From: Acanthochlamys bracteata
Lineage: Eukaryota; Streptophyta; Magnoliopsida; Pandanales; Velloziaceae
Assembly (NCBI GenBank): GCA_019914995.1
Contig: CM034126.1
Coordinates: 6,205,001 to 6,269,000 of the forward strand
DNA: 64,000 nt
Reading direction: 5' to 3'
The first letter of the stretch is position 1; the number at the start of each line of letters is the position of its first letter. This document shows, in pieces, positions 1 to 13,300 of the stretch. The position numbers were made by a program, and so were the translations under genes. The notes beneath the pieces are model-generated. The model saw only the letters and a program-made list of their open reading frames with translations, searched no databases and was not told the origin of the DNA.

Positions 1-3
1 TAC

Positions 4-413
4 CCCATAGCAAGAGCGGTGATGGCCCACGCAATAAGAGAAGAGGATGCAGCAGAGGCAAGGCTATCGCTCCTCCATGCCCTGTGGTGGAGGGCAGCAG
101 CGAGTTTAGATACCACGCCGACAACACCGGCCAAAATGGCAAATACTAGGAAGTAAAATGTCGCGCCATTTCCGGCCAACCCTGCAAATTAAGCAGCAAT
201 TGACACTTTTGAGAGATCAATTCTAACTCAGCAACTAGAAGGATGCAGCTATGATCCGAATCAACCGTAAAGAACATCTTGTATTGTCAGTAACATACCA
301 GGATAATTAAGCTGGCCGTTGATGAAGTGATTGATGACCCAACTTGCGAATCCAATGACGATTATGTACATAAGAAGGTTCAAGATCATCAATGGTGCTG
401 CGGCGGCCCTCAT
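4..413 (-). CDS. AWPM-19-like (PM19-type) membrane protein, copy 1, 3' part outside window
   Basis: Small four-helix plasma-membrane protein of the AWPM-19 family; members are ABA- and desiccation-induced and a rice member is reported to transport ABA. Exon 1 is 299-413 (ATG at 413-411; the protein starts MRAAAAPLMILNLLMYIIVI) and exon 2 is 4-181; the GT donor of the next intron is at positions 3-2, so exon 3 lies outside the window. The family signature GNGATFYF opens exon 2, followed by a hydrophobic helix, HHRAW and the third helix ending ALAMG. Exon sizes (115 and 178 nt) and phases equal those of the complete copy at 5267-5972, so the two are tandem duplicates. The visible part has no frameshift or stop. 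Function is by family; the exon calls are firm because both copies agree. Confidence 0.9.
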
Positions 414-540
414 CTTCGCTCTCTACTGCTACAACAACTGAGCCCTGCTCTGTATCTCAATAAGCTAAAGCTATAAGCTGCCAACCCAACTTACGTGTGC
501 TTGTGTTTGTGCTCGGAAGTGGAAGACGAGAACCGTAGTA

Positions 541-593
541 CTATATAGAGAGGCGGTGGGACATAAACACTGACACGTGTAGTGAAACGTGTC
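541..593 (-). promoter_or_regulatory. TATA box and two ABA-response elements of AWPM-19 copy 1
   Basis: Reading the minus strand toward the ATG at 413, a TATATAG-type TATA box lies at about 541-548. Just upstream of it are the palindromic G-box/ABRE ACACGTGT (573-580) and ACGTGTC on the plus strand (587-593). Two ACGT-core elements within 20 bp are the usual ABRE coupling arrangement of ABA-induced genes, which fits the family. Binding is inferred. Confidence 0.6.
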
Positions 594-599
594 CAACCT

Positions 600-3500
600 T
601 GTTTTACGTTATGCAATGTGTGGTGGGTCTTTCTTCACGTTTCTTCTCGGTTCTTCACGGTTGTTCTGGATGGATAAATTTGGGATTCCCGGCACCACCT
701 CAACGGCCTTCACAATTTCACGTATCACCTATTAATTATTAGCTCTAATCTTTTTCTGAACACATGTTTAAGTTTAACCAGATAAACTGACACCAAAATT
801 TTGATATTTATTAATTAATTAATTCTTATGATAGGAAAACGGATCATACACTCTCACGTACTTAATGCTTATTTAGTACTCGTTACTCAAAGACTTATTA
901 AACTTTACATTCTCTTTTAAGCTTAAAAGTAAAAAGTTTAACTCCTATATAATCTTTGTTTTAAATATTCATAAATTTAATTTTTTACTTAAAATTATAG
1001 TTTGTGACATATTTGTCAGATTCGGATCAAAAAAATTATTGATCCGACTGAGATAAATTCGTCTGAATTTAGAAAAATTTTATGTATAATTGATCCGTTT
1101 CGATCCGTCATAATTCACTTCAATCTAATCAATCCGTCCGTCCGAATCAAATCGAATTGAATAAAATTAAAAAAATTAATTGAAAAAATTTAATTTATGA
1201 TATATTTAATATAAAAATAATTATTAATAATTTTATGTTGAAAAATAATATATACTTTAGATTTTATATTTGGATATGATAATTTAAAAATATAATTAAT
1301 TATATCTTATTTTGTAAATATAATTATTAGTAATTTTTAAAGTTTTATTTGTAAAATATTCAAACTCAAATTTTTTTATTATAAATATTTAATGTTATTA
1401 TTATTGTTGGTATGATAATATCATGATGATAATATTTTAATTTTTTCTGTAATTATTATTATTATATATATATAGTAATATTATAGTAAACATACTTTAA
1501 TTTTTTCTTATGATTACTGCTGCTATTATTGTTGATAATGTTATGATACCAATAGAATTCTTATTATGATTGTTGTTATTATTGTCGAAAATGTCTTAAT
1601 ATTAATCCAACGATTCGATCGGTGATCCGGCGAGTTAATTTGAGATTTAACTCGTATAATTTTTGAGTTCGACATTCGGTACTATTGATATTCAAATAAA
1701 AATTGATTACTTTATTTCAACAGCTATATATTTCAAATAAAAATTAAATCTAGCACTATATTAAAAAATGACTACTTTATTTTCACCTATTCAATAATAG
1801 TAATTTTTAATTACTCTAAAATACTAGCACAAAAATTAAGTCTTCTTCAAAATCAATTTTTAAAAAATTTATTTTATTTTTATTTTACGAAACTAAATCA
1901 CATCACACGCCAAGTATCTTATATCTTATAGTTTTTTTAATAATCTAACGTCTATATTAGATAGCGATAATATTAAATTTGAAGTTAGAATAGATTTTAA
2001 ATTTTAAATTTGAATAGCTCTACAAAATACGGCTTATACTACGAGTGAGGCGTATTGAACACGGCTGAAAGGGTTCAATCAACAACATAGTTATAATTCT
2101 TTATAAAATTCAACATCAATAATTACAAACGACTTAAGTCTTTATTCAGCAAATTTGTATCAATAACATTAATAATTGTTTTAATAGAGTTTTTATTACA
2201 ATCTGTTGATGTAATAGCAAGCAACGTTTGAAAACTAAACAAATGACTCCAAATTGTTACCAATCTGCTAGACGCCGAAAATATAGTAACTAATTTCTTA
2301 AGTTGCAACGAAAATTGTCTTTTCCCAGGTTTAAGTGCCAAACCGATTTAAGAGCTCGTTTGACAGTTTTTATTTTTTATTTAATATTGTTTAATAAAAT
2401 TTTGTAAAATTTTAGAAAAAAATCTATAAAAATATTTATTCATAATTCTTATTAATATTTATTTTTATATTTTAAAATGTTAAAAATATTATTTATTTTA
2501 AAAATTGTCTTTTAAACACTATGAAACATAATCACAGTGGTGAGAGAGGTGGCTATGTCAGTGTTTGGCTTTGCTTTTTTCCAACCCAACTTTTCAATTC
2601 TTCATTTCATGTTTTTCAATACATATTTTATAAATATATAAAAAATTTATTTAAAAATTTAGAAAGTGTAGAAAAATTCTACGGAGTGAGATCTTTTTAT
2701 TACATATTTTTATTATTTTTTTAGAAGTAAAAAAAATAGAGCTCATTTTTTAAAAAGAATAAAAATATTCTTCATTTCACAAAAGCTCCATTTTATAAGT
2801 AATCCCAAACTCCCCGATATGTGTCGGCATAACTGGATAGACAAAACTCTGGCAATGTCAACTAGTCAGATTCTGAGCCACACAAAATTGAATCAATTAG
2901 TACATAATCTTTCGTCTCTGATTGTCTAACTAAAATATTCAAACAGCGTTTCTTTTATTTGAACAAGACACCTGCTATGCTTCCCAGAAAGGAAAGACGT
3001 TTGCAGCAGCTTCTATTTTTTAGCAGGTAAGTGAAGACGAACGGCTAGAAACTTCCATATGCCAATTAAGCATTTAAGTATACCAACTAAGAGTGTAGTT
3101 CAATCAATAAAATTTAAATTTTGAGAAAATTAAATTTGAACTGTTACAAAATCATTTTATGTAACATTTTATCTGTTTATGGAATCGACAAATTGAAAGT
3201 GTTCCGTGACCGGAGTGATCAGGTTATGGATGCATACCTTCTCATTACTAAAACAAAGCTATATTAAAAAATGAGAAAAAAAAGTAATAAGATGGTTTTG
3301 GCTTTGGTGGTTCTAAATTTCAATAGCAAGAAAGGTTCTGTGAAGAGCCTACACAAATACGTTGCTTAATATGCACGAAGAAATTTTATAAACAATCGAA
3401 TCTTTTAGCAAAATCTGCTTCCAACAACTCCCAGGCGGAGGAATGCTTGCCTAACTAGTTTCCCTCAGATAGACTGTAAGCACAATTTACTCGAAGAAAA

Positions 3501-4690
3501 AATAAGGAAAGTCTCTCACCCGGAAGACTTGGCGGAGATCATGGTAATTCTTACAATTTCTGTTTTTCTTTCTTTTTTTTTTCTTGGGCGCTTGTGGATA
3601 GGCATGACTTTAGTTGTTGTAGCGCAATAATGAAAACGTTTTAACTTTGAAAAATTCAGACTTCTAGTAGTTATGAATTACGTTAGGAAAACATTGTTGT
3701 GCATTATTTCCGGCTTTGAAAAAAATTAGTAATTAAAAGCTACTCAATAAAAATGTGATTACTAATTTGGGTTAAGTGCAAGACGCTTCCTTGAAGTCTT
3801 GTCGGTATATCAACATTCGCTTAGTTTTTGAAATTGATCAAATGGTTCATCAACTCACTCATCGGTGTTCGGTGTTGTGCTAATCATATTAAGGAAATAT
3901 TTTAGAGTGCTTAAAACAATAAATTCCTTTTAAAAATTTATAAAAACTATGATTTTTAAAGCATATAAACTATTATAATATATAATTATTGTACTTTTCA
4001 TAAAAAGTTAAATATTATAAAAATTTTATTAGAAAACAAATCTTAAAATGAAATGAAGTGATAAGCATTGTTAAAACATGACGTTAGTAGTCAGTCAATG
4101 GAGAGATGAGACACACCTGACCCTTGTGATTCGCCAAAAAGTTAATTTTGCCTTCATTCGGTCTTTCACGGAATCGGTATTGAGCAATGCATATACCAAA
4201 TGTGAAGAAAAAATCATTCACATAAAGAATAATGTTATGTCAAAACTATGGAAGAGATTAATTTCAATATACCATACCGAAAGAATACCAAAGAAAAAAA
4301 AGAAGAAAATATCCGTGCTGAAATTCAATCACTCGATTTTAATTAATGGTTAAGTTTATTGATTATGACGTGAAGAACACTTCCAGAGCAACCAAATAAG
4401 GCCGCCCTAAGTGAATCAACAAAATGTATACTAAAGTAAAGAAAAAACAAGACGACACACGTACAACTTAAAACGCATTCTTCCAATCTGCATGTAATCG
4501 ACCGATCATGTTACAGATATCAAAAACCGAAAGAAAGCTAGGTGTCTGAAATGGGACGAAAAGAAGCACATCCATTTTCTATGTCAAAAGAAGAAGATGA
4601 GGATTAACTTTAGTCTTTTTCTTTCTTTTTAAAGCGTGCCAAAAGGATCATGCGTCTCATTCTACTAAGTTTACAATAATCGATTACCTA
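600..4690. other. AT-rich intergenic spacer with decayed repeats
   Basis: No supportable gene between the two AWPM-19 copies. The stretch is very AT-rich with short TA/TTA runs near 1,440-1,470. Fragments near 1,010-1,150 and 1,600-1,680 carry GATCCG-type words such as repeated GATCCG and CGATCC and look like old transposon pieces. ORFs of 67-91 codons here have no recognisable domains. Confidence 0.5.
2640..2800 (-). mobile_element. decayed MITE relative of the element at 42040-42281
   Basis: The reverse complement shares with the complete MITE at 42040-42281 the order GGAGCTTTT end, an A/T-rich middle, then AAGATCT, a short spacer, GTAGAATTTTTCTA. No clean ends or target duplication are visible, so this is a fragment. 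Confidence 0.4.
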
Positions 4691-4959
4691 GGGCGTGTTT
4701 ACCTAGGAAGTCTAGGAAGTGGAAGTAGAGTTTTGGAGAAAATAGAATTTTTAGGAAATAAATTTAAAAAATAAAATAAAAAATAAAAAATATTTAATAA
4801 AAAATAAAATTTTATATTAATTATATATTTTTAGTAAATTTTAAATTTAAATTTTTAAAATAATTTTATTGATAAAAAATTTATTTTAATTTTTATAAAT
4901 ATTTATATAAAACTTAAATTTAAAAAAAGTGGAGTTTAGGAGTGTTGGTAAACACGCCC
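4691..4959. mobile_element. PIF/Harbinger- or CACTA-like MITE, 269 bp, with 3-bp target duplication
   Basis: Perfect 13-bp terminal inverted repeats GGGCGTGTTTACC (4691-4703) and GGTAAACACGCCC (4947-4959) enclose a non-coding core that is almost pure A/T. CTA flanks both sides (4688-4690 and 4960-4962). A 3-bp target duplication with a GGGCGTGTTT end suggests Tourist/Harbinger, with CACTA the alternative. The element cannot encode a transposase. Confidence 0.75.
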
Positions 4960-5195
4960 CTAGTGTCGGCGAGGGAGTTAACAGCGTGGCCCGTGAGTTT
5001 GGAAGAGCTTACGTAGACTTTATTATAACATAAGTAAATTCATGTACAAGTTTACAAAGCCGATGTAATGAAACAATCAACAAAAGCCACACATGATAAA
5101 TACAAACTCCCACAACAAGTGAACTGCTACAGAACTGCATACATACACAAAGGTCTATTTTATGTTTAGTCACTTCCAGGTGCCCCATCAATTTC

Positions 5196-5219
5196 TTTTT
5201 TTTTTTTTTTTTTTTTTTT
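5196..5219. repeat. poly(T) run of 24
   Basis: Uninterrupted T homopolymer 48 bp downstream of the AWPM-19 copy 2 stop codon, that is, poly(A) on the sense strand of that gene. It could be simple slippage or the tail of a retroposed scrap; no insert is recognisable. Confidence 0.8.
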
Positions 5220-5266
5220 GAGCTACCAATCAATCATATTCATAATAGTAGTTGATAACCAATTGC

Positions 5267-5972
5267 TTATACTGAATCCCGGTAACCAGGTCCATACTTG
5301 CTACTGAAGGTTCCTGCATGGATCAGCAGTAAGTACAGTAACTCAGTGAATGTCAAGATAATGATGAATGCCTCAAGGACTCTGAGTCTCCAGTTCCTGT
5401 ATCCACCAAGGTGAATCTGCTTGCATGCAAACCTGCACCCATCATGTACATACATCAACAATTCAAGATTTTCAGTATTAAAACCAGAACATCCTTCCAG
5501 CATCTCCTTCCGAAAGAGTGAGGTAGGGAGGGATCAAGGATGAATGTTCCCTGTAATTTAATTAACAGAGTTAGTGAAGACGTACCCCATGGCAAGAGCA
5601 GTGATGGCCCATGTCACAAGGGAAGCAGCTGCAGCTCCAGCAAGGCTGTCACCCCTCCATGCCCTGTGGTGGTTAAAAGCAGCTAGTTTTGAAACAACTC
5701 CAACAACACCGGCCAAGATAGCAAAGATCAGGAAGTAGAATGTCGCACCGTTTCCTGCCAACCCTGAATCATCATGTTGAAAAAGAGCATTTTTATTAGA
5801 ATCTGGCATTTCAGTTCAATCAACAACATAAGAGATTTTATGAAAAACATAAGCTACCAGGGTAATTAAGCTGGCCGTTGATGAAGTGGTTGATAACCCA
5901 ACTAGCAAACCCAATCACTATTATGTACATCAGAAGGTTCAAGATCATCAAAGGTGCTGCTGCGGCCTTCAT
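5267..5972 (-). CDS. AWPM-19-like (PM19-type) membrane protein, copy 2, complete
   Basis: Complete 152-aa gene with three exons: 5858-5972, 5586-5763 and 5267-5432, joined by GT-AG introns with phases that keep frame (115+178+166 nt = 153 codons). Four hydrophobic segments are visible, roughly residues 6-27, 45-65, 80-100 and 115-138, separated by the family landmarks NHFING, GLAGNGATF, HHRAWRGDSLAG and CKQIHLGGYRNWRLRVLEAF. The start is the ATG at 5972-5970, aligned with the start of copy 1. Members sit in the plasma membrane and are linked to ABA influx and to freezing, drought and seed desiccation responses. A TATA-like TATATAA lies about 100 bp upstream, but no ACGT-core element occurs in the next 580 bp, unlike copy 1. 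Identity is by family signature. Confidence 0.92.
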
Positions 5973-6072
5973 CTTCGCTCTCTGCTTCTGCTGCTTCTCA
6001 AAATTAAGTGCTTCTAATCGCTAGACAGGGAAGTTTTGCTGCTTATACGAAGTGCTTATTGTATGGAAGAGG

Positions 6073-6082
6073 TTATATATAG
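6073..6082 (-). promoter_or_regulatory. candidate TATA box of AWPM-19 copy 2
   Basis: Minus-strand CTATATATAA about 100 bp upstream of the ATG at 5972. The position is right for a plant TATA box; no transcript data are available. Confidence 0.5.
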
Positions 6083-6589
6083 AAGGAAGCTATGCAGCAG
6101 GGTAAGATGATTAAAATAGCAAGAAAGATTTCGTGCAAGACAGTATGATGTAACATTGTAGCAAGTTGTTTCGAATTTTGTCTTCTCGTGTACTCGATTC
6201 CATTTCCATGTCCATACAAAACTCCAGAAATAGCCAGATGTCAATAGAAAAGCTTTTCTGCTGAGCAAGTAATGAATAAAATCTTTTTTATAAATTATAA
6301 GTGGGGGAGTGACTGATGAGAGGAAATGGATATGTTCCATAATTAGCAGAAGACATTTGTCCCAAGAACACGAAAAAACAGCTAGATTGATTGTAGATGA
6401 AATCAAGCTAATGTGAGCTGGAAGATCCCAAAAGCTAAAGTAACACCAGATGTTTCTCCAGTAGATTCTCACTCCTTTAAAGCAAAAGCGGAAAAACCAA
6501 ACAAGGGTTTGGTATAAAAAATGTTCACGGTCAAATGTCAACAGCTGCCTTTGATATGCCAAATAAACTCAGATCTTTATTTATCTACA

Positions 6590-9240
6590 CATATTGTTTT
6601 TGGTCTCTCTCATTTTAAGACATATTTAACTAGTGTTAAACTTTTTTTAAAAATATGTTTATAAAATAATTTAAAATAGTTACTAAAAAATAAATTTTAA
6701 ATATAAATTTAATTTTTTATTTGTAATTAAAGTGAATTTGAAAGAAAATTTTTTAGCTAAGTTGATTTGGGTCTACTCTATCTTAAAGCAGTTTAATTGT
6801 TTTAAAAATAAATTTATGAAAGATAAATTTGAATTTAAAATCAAAAGTAAGTTTTTGTTATTTAATATTAAAATAATTTGAATTTTTTTTTATTTTAAAA
6901 GTGAATTTTAAAAATAAAATTTTGACAAAATAATGTGTTTAATTTTTAGTTTTTGAAATGAGATAAATAATTCTTTTTTGAAAAAGTAAATTTGTATGAA
7001 AGTAAATATCTCCTTGATGAAATTAGCAGCAATACCAGTTTAAAAAAGAAAAAAAACTAAAAGATATATATGTATGTTGATGCAAATGAATCGACTCAAT
7101 TTTATAGGGAAGGAGTTCGTTTTTAGTTTTGAAAATGTTTGAAAATATTTTAAAAAATATTTTTAAAATAAAAAGATACTTTCAAAATTTTAAAATAAAT
7201 TTCAAATTTTTAACAAGATAGAAATATATAAGTATATTGCAAATATTTAATTATATTAAATTAATAAATATTAAAATTATAAAAATTTAAAGAAATATGA
7301 AATACTAAATTAATATAGTATATATCTTAAACACTCAGCTAAACGATCTAAAACTCGTACTTATTTACGGAATGGAAGCAATGATTTTATGAGTGAATCA
7401 TCTATGGACTAGAGAATATATAAAGAAACTACTAGATTTATGAGTCATAGACAGTAGTAACTTAGATGTGTACTTTGAAAATATTCAAACTTTTGAATTT
7501 TGCATTCACTTTTTGAAGATTGCTGCCACTCGTAGCAGTTCTAGATATATCATGTTTCTTAGATTTAAATGAGCGAAGATCGTCATGTTTTTTTTTTTGC
7601 GTTTTTTTGAAGACATATAATTGAATTTTATAATTTTTGTAGAATTTAGTTAGAATAAAATTCAATAGCAATAAAATTCAAAATAATATTTCAAATAACT
7701 AAACTAAATTTAAATTAAATTTTAATAAAAATAACAATTAAAATATAAAAAGCAGAATATAAATTAAAAAACTAAAACTTGACGTATTTAAAATAAACCC
7801 TAGTATCTCTCTGTAGGGGATGTCTACGAATTGTGTAGAAGGTTTGCTGCGCCGTCAGTTTTGGTGAGATGTTGGTGATTGAAACATTTGCTGCTTTGGG
7901 CGTTTCTACATTACATTTTTATTTTTTAAAATTTATTTTAATATAAAATAAATAAAAATATATTTTTTATTAAAATTTAATTTTGAACTTACTATTAATA
8001 TAAATATATATATTCTACTAAATAGTTTTAATTTTTAATTTATTAATTTAAAATTTATTTTAAAATAAATACATTCTAAAGAAGGCAAACATTGATATTT
8101 GCATAAAATAACTTTAGGGATGCAAGCCGGTTAGACAATTTACGATATTTTAGTTATTTTTTTTTAGATATTTATTTCATTGTACTTTAAATTTTTAGTT
8201 TTTAAAATTTCTTTTAGTATAATCGATATTTAAATAAAATTAGAAATGTAGATCGTATTATTAATGTGACTTTACGTCATTAGATTAAACTTATTTCATG
8301 TGACTGACTATAGGGAGAAGTAGATCCTGTATATACGTGGATGAGGATACAAATTATAATGTTTCTATTGATAGTGCTAGGTGTCGTTGCGCGTGCTTAC
8401 AAATTAATTTTTTTTTATATTTCTTAATATATTCTTATGATATTTTCTAAATTTATTTAAAATTTTAAAACTTATAAAACTATTGTATATCGTTATTAAA
8501 TTTTAGATAGATAATAAACCAAAAAATATTATTTATTTTAAAAAATTTTAATTTATAAAGTACTCAAAATATTTCCGGTATGTTCGGTAAAAGCACTTCT
8601 TTAATCAAAAAAGAATTATCAAAGTCTTTGGTTCATTATAAAAAAACCTTGATTAGTAAAGATTTACGAAAGCTATAACTAAATTGAATCCCGTCTATCG
8701 CTGCTGCTAAGAAGAAAAGCTTTGTCAAAAAAATAAAAAGCTTTATATAAATTGAGATTCATATATAAGATTATTTAAACAATAAAAATTCTCTTATAAT
8801 GAATATTTGTTTACGAAATACTTCTAAGAAGAAATATTTTTGTTCAAAATAGAAGTCGAAAGAAGTGGTATCGTCCTAAAATCAATAGTTGTTAAACTGC
8901 TTTTGAATGTTAAATTGGCTTGCAATGGGTCTACTAACTCTTGCTATCCTCTTGTCCAAGTATATAAAAACAATAAAACATCTCCGTGCTTCGTACATCG
9001 AAGAACCCACAAACAAAACAAAACAAAAAAAAACAAAAAAAAAAAAAAAACAATGATCGCATTGCATTCGGCTTTTGAAAAAACTTACGTTTTTGATAAT
9101 ATGAAAGAACAAACCTATTCATTATATTTAATAACAACTCCGATATTATATTTTTTTCATTTAATAATCATAAAATTTTTCAAAACAATTTAGTTAATAA
9201 TTACGTAAATTTTCGATATTGTTAAACATTAGTTGATACG
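6590..9240. other. AT-rich intergenic spacer, no gene seen
   Basis: Long runs of TTTTAAAATAAA-type sequence, for example 6,600-6,960 and 7,110-7,320, and an A-rich run at about 9,002-9,050. The part at 7,899-8,080 opens with GGGCGTTTCTAC and an A/T core like the MITE at 4691, but has no matching right end. No coding feature is supportable. Confidence 0.5.
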
Positions 9241-9264
9241 ATAGTAATGTATTTTCTTTAACAA

Positions 9265-9505
9265 GGACTCTTGTGTAACGTGCACCAAGGCAAAGACAGA
9301 TTACCTTAAGCCTGCCTGGTTACTCGAGTCTTTGGCGAAACTGAAATCTGTGTGGTCAGGTATTTCATAGATTTTATTGATGAATTACTGTTATCTAGAA
9401 GAAAGAACGTCATCATGGTAGTGGTGGATCAGTTCATCACCAAGTACATATGCTCACTGCATTCCTCTCGGTTGTTGCATATGTACTTGGATCAATTCAC
9501 CATAT
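9265..9505 (+). pseudogene. Ty3/gypsy integrase fragment
   Basis: Plus-strand translation, with small frame changes, reads a CVTCTKAKTDYLKPA block (zinc-binding end of gypsy integrase), then DELLLSRRKNVIMVVVDQF, the start of the DDE integrase core. It ends within about 40 residues. No LTR or reverse transcriptase is nearby, so this is an orphan fragment. Confidence 0.65.
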
Positions 9506-10318
9506 AAGCTTGTTTGCACGCATACGTGGCATCTAGAATTGAATAACTTTCATTTTTTTTCTTCTTGTAAGTTTCTTCTCAATCTTCCTGCGCCTTAGTT
9601 CGCCTTCTCCCGTTCCTTGTGCTTACGCAATTTCTCCATATTGAGATTTAAATATTTCTTTTCTATTTACAAGAGAAGGTTGGGCTAGTTAAATATCTTA
9701 ATAGCTGATGTAACGAACAAGAATCTGGAGCTGACATGAGATAAATATGCCCCTATCAGCATGCAAACAAGAGTTTCTTCGACATTACGTGGACTAGTGG
9801 TGACAGGCTTTCAGGGTCCTGGTTGGTACTTGCCTCTATATCAGCAAGCAAAGACGACACTTTCTTTGTCGATCAAAATGATAATAACAGTTGGCCTTTG
9901 CATATATATGCTGGTGATGCATTTAACCGAAGACATCCGAGAGCATTGGTTTCTTGCTACTGTCTCGCCACCAGACCAACCAGTAGGTGGTTAACATTGG
10001 AGTCTGATTCTTATTTACCATTGAACAAACTGTAAGAATTTGGAATCACCATGTATTTGCAACCATAAATACTAAATATAACAGGATTTAACATGCTTTG
10101 AGCAACATCAAATTAAATTAATACCACAGAGTTAGACAATAAGTACAAGAGTATTTTGCATTACATAATCGCAATCATGCTTTACACCAATGACCATGCT
10201 ATGTATTTCATGACATACGTTCGTCATTTGTCAAGCAATTGGTGTACACTACGATCGGATACAACATAAGCCCCAAATTTGTGAGGATCCATATTGCACA
10301 ACTAAGCAGCATCTGCCT

Positions 10319-13300
10319 TCACCAATCTATACCCAATTGCCTTGACAAAAGTAACTCTTCAATGTAGAGAATTACAGGCGAAGATGAGGCAATGTAACTT
10401 TGCATCTGAAGCTTTGCCGAAGCCTCTGCATTGAATATAAAAGATTCTCAACTTCCATGCTAGTATAAAATAGATATTAATCCCAAAATACCCAAGGACG
10501 CATTCATAGCAGGGTTGTACTATTTCTTTCTGCATCTTAGTAGCAAACCTACTACCTTAATCAGAGACTATAAGATGCATTTAAAAAAAATGGTACTTGC
10601 ATTCTACAATGGACAGACTAGAAGTTACCATCTTCATTTAATTTCTTTAAGAGCTGAGCTCTTGTAGGAAGAGTGTACATCCCTGCAGCAACTGCTTTTC
10701 TGATTGCCCAACCATGATGAGGAGCAAAAACCTTAGCATATGCCTTTGAAGCCGGATCCCTTAGGGAATTTCCTCTGTCAGTGTGAATGAAAGGATTAGG
10801 AAAGGATCATAACTCCATTCACAAAGAGTCACAAGAGACCATGATAAAAGCAAAGAATTGGTGCATGAACATAACACAATGACATTTAAAATTTGCTCTT
10901 TTTGATGTAAGCAAAAGCTAAACCCATTGCTGAAGAAATCAGAAAACAGAAGAATGGCAGTCCTTGATCCTAACTACAGTAATTCAAAGGAAGTTAAAAC
11001 GAAGAAATTTAGAGATAAAACATACCCAGATTCTAAAATGTATTCAAAAAGAACTTTGACCATGTCAATCCCACGCTTCACTCTAAGTAAGTTTCTGGTA
11101 TGACTACCAGCGTGCCTCACAGTATTCTTCTCAATATCCAAGTCAAGCATAGCAGGCAATGTAGAGATTGATTTTGATGCCTCTTGCAGGTTTTTGACCT
11201 ATTTGAACCAAAAAACATGATTAACCTCAAAGAAGGCAAATGATAGCAAAAGGCACAAGAGCCGAATTTCATGAGCACTTGCTCGTTAATGACATGATCA
11301 AATCCAAACAAGCTCAAAAACAATTATGAAGTAATAGTCATTGATGACCAAGCCAAGGATCATTCTAATTGGTGAAACCCTGCAAAGAAGTAAGGGATTC
11401 ATTCCTTAACAATATTACTATGTAATCATATTCCTGTGAATCTTGATTCGCATCAGCCTGATCGCTGAGAATGCTGCATTGCCATGTTTGATATGAATTA
11501 AACATTCCAAAATCTGTAAGAATGTTACTAAATACCCCTTATTTATTTAAAATAGAAATCAACCCATCCAATCCAAATTAAAGAAAAATAAAATAAAAAA
11601 AAAGAATGAAAAGAAAAACGAAAGGAAAGAAATAAAAAGAGGAAGAAGAAGAAAAGAAAATACAAATAAAAAAAAACAAAAAAAGGAAGAAAGAACCTAA
11701 AATTAAAGACAAGAAAGAAAATAAAATAAAATGAAAAGAAAGAAATAAAAAGAGGAAGGAAGAATGAAAGATTAAAAAGGATAGTTTTAGTAATATGACT
11801 CCCAAAATAATGATCCAGAATACCACCTCCTTCCATGGTAATAGGATTCCTTTATTTGTGGGAATCGGATTCCTGCATGCGAATCACATTATCTCTGTTT
11901 TGACAAACCAAACATGGGAATCATATCCCCTCGTGTTAAATTCTCGAAAATCCTATCAAGATAACTCGAAGCATACACAAACTAAAGATTTTCAGCATGC
12001 TACTGTATGCTATATACTAAGCGATGTTAATGGATCACAAGATCACTCAAAAACTATAGATCAAATAAGATCAGCTTTAACTCTCATTTCACCTTTCATG
12101 CTAACTTGCTACAAGGGCAAAGGAACGTTGAGAGATAAGGAACCTGTAGTTACAAAGACTCAATTACTGAAAAGCTAGAACAAGTTTGCAGTTAGTGAAA
12201 CTTTAATGAAACAAAAATATCATTAATTCTGTGAGTACTTCCAACAACAACGAAAGTAACTAAGCTTGAAACAACTAGGTTGAATAAGTATAATTATGTG
12301 AGCAATTTACTAGGTTGGATCAACTATAATTGGATCTCTTTTGTTGAGTAAGTATATATATATAGGCACTCATAAGGACTCGCCGGCCATTTTTTAGCAG
12401 GCGAGACCTCTGTATTCAATATTCACGGTGAAATATGAAGAACTATGAATGTGAAACACATTTACAAAATTTTAGTTCGATGGGACCATGAATCGACATC
12501 CATCGAACTACTTGATCAAAGATGATATAAAAAGTAAATATTAACAAAATTTATACATTTCGTTTTTATGTCTTCTCGATCAAATTGCCATATTTAAATC
12601 GATTCGTGATCCGATCGAATTCAAATTTTGTCAGCATATTGTTACTCATAATTCTTCATACGTGATCTCGCCGCCGCCAAAAATAGCCGACGAATGTCTA
12701 TATCATATCCCATATACAGAGGCACTTCCTACTTCAGGGTACCTCGGGACACTCTCTTCTTATGGTAAAATAGAAAATTCAATCTTTTCCACTGGATATG
12801 AAAAATTATGAGTTAAAAATATACTGACAAAACTTTCGTTAATCAGAGCACGAATTGACTTTTATTTAACAACTTGATCAAAATAACAAAAGAAGACAAT
12901 ATATACTTTTTGATATTTTTCTTATTTCTGTTATCTTCAAGTGGCTGAATAGAGGTCCAATCTTAATCCGATTAAGTTAAAATTTTGTTAGTATATTACC
13001 AATTTATAGTTTTTCATATATAACGGTGGAGACTAAATGTGGAAGTCATCCTGGCTATAAACTGAAAAGGGAATGCTTGCAAGTGCCCCTAAAAAGGAGG
13101 ACCCCTGATTTCTGATGACCTCCTTTCTATGTAAACATGTTCACATTAAACATTTATGGACATCAACGGAAACAATGTAATAGTATTACAATAATGACAA
13201 ATGCTACAGCTTACCTTAAGCGAGTTTAAGCTGCCAGTGTTGGAGGCAGTCCCATGCCATAGACTACAAAATTAGTTCAATCCAACGTATTCTCAATAAC

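Noticed and set aside
6056-6562. 168-codon minus-strand open frame upstream of AWPM-19 copy 2
   Set aside because: It covers the TATA box and promoter of that gene, is rich in Trp, Phe, Leu and Tyr as random AT-rich DNA would give, and has no domain I recognise.
11543-11836. 97-codon Phe/Leu-rich minus-strand frame that looks like a membrane protein
   Set aside because: It is the reading of the polypurine tract in ACD11 intron 1; low-complexity artefact.
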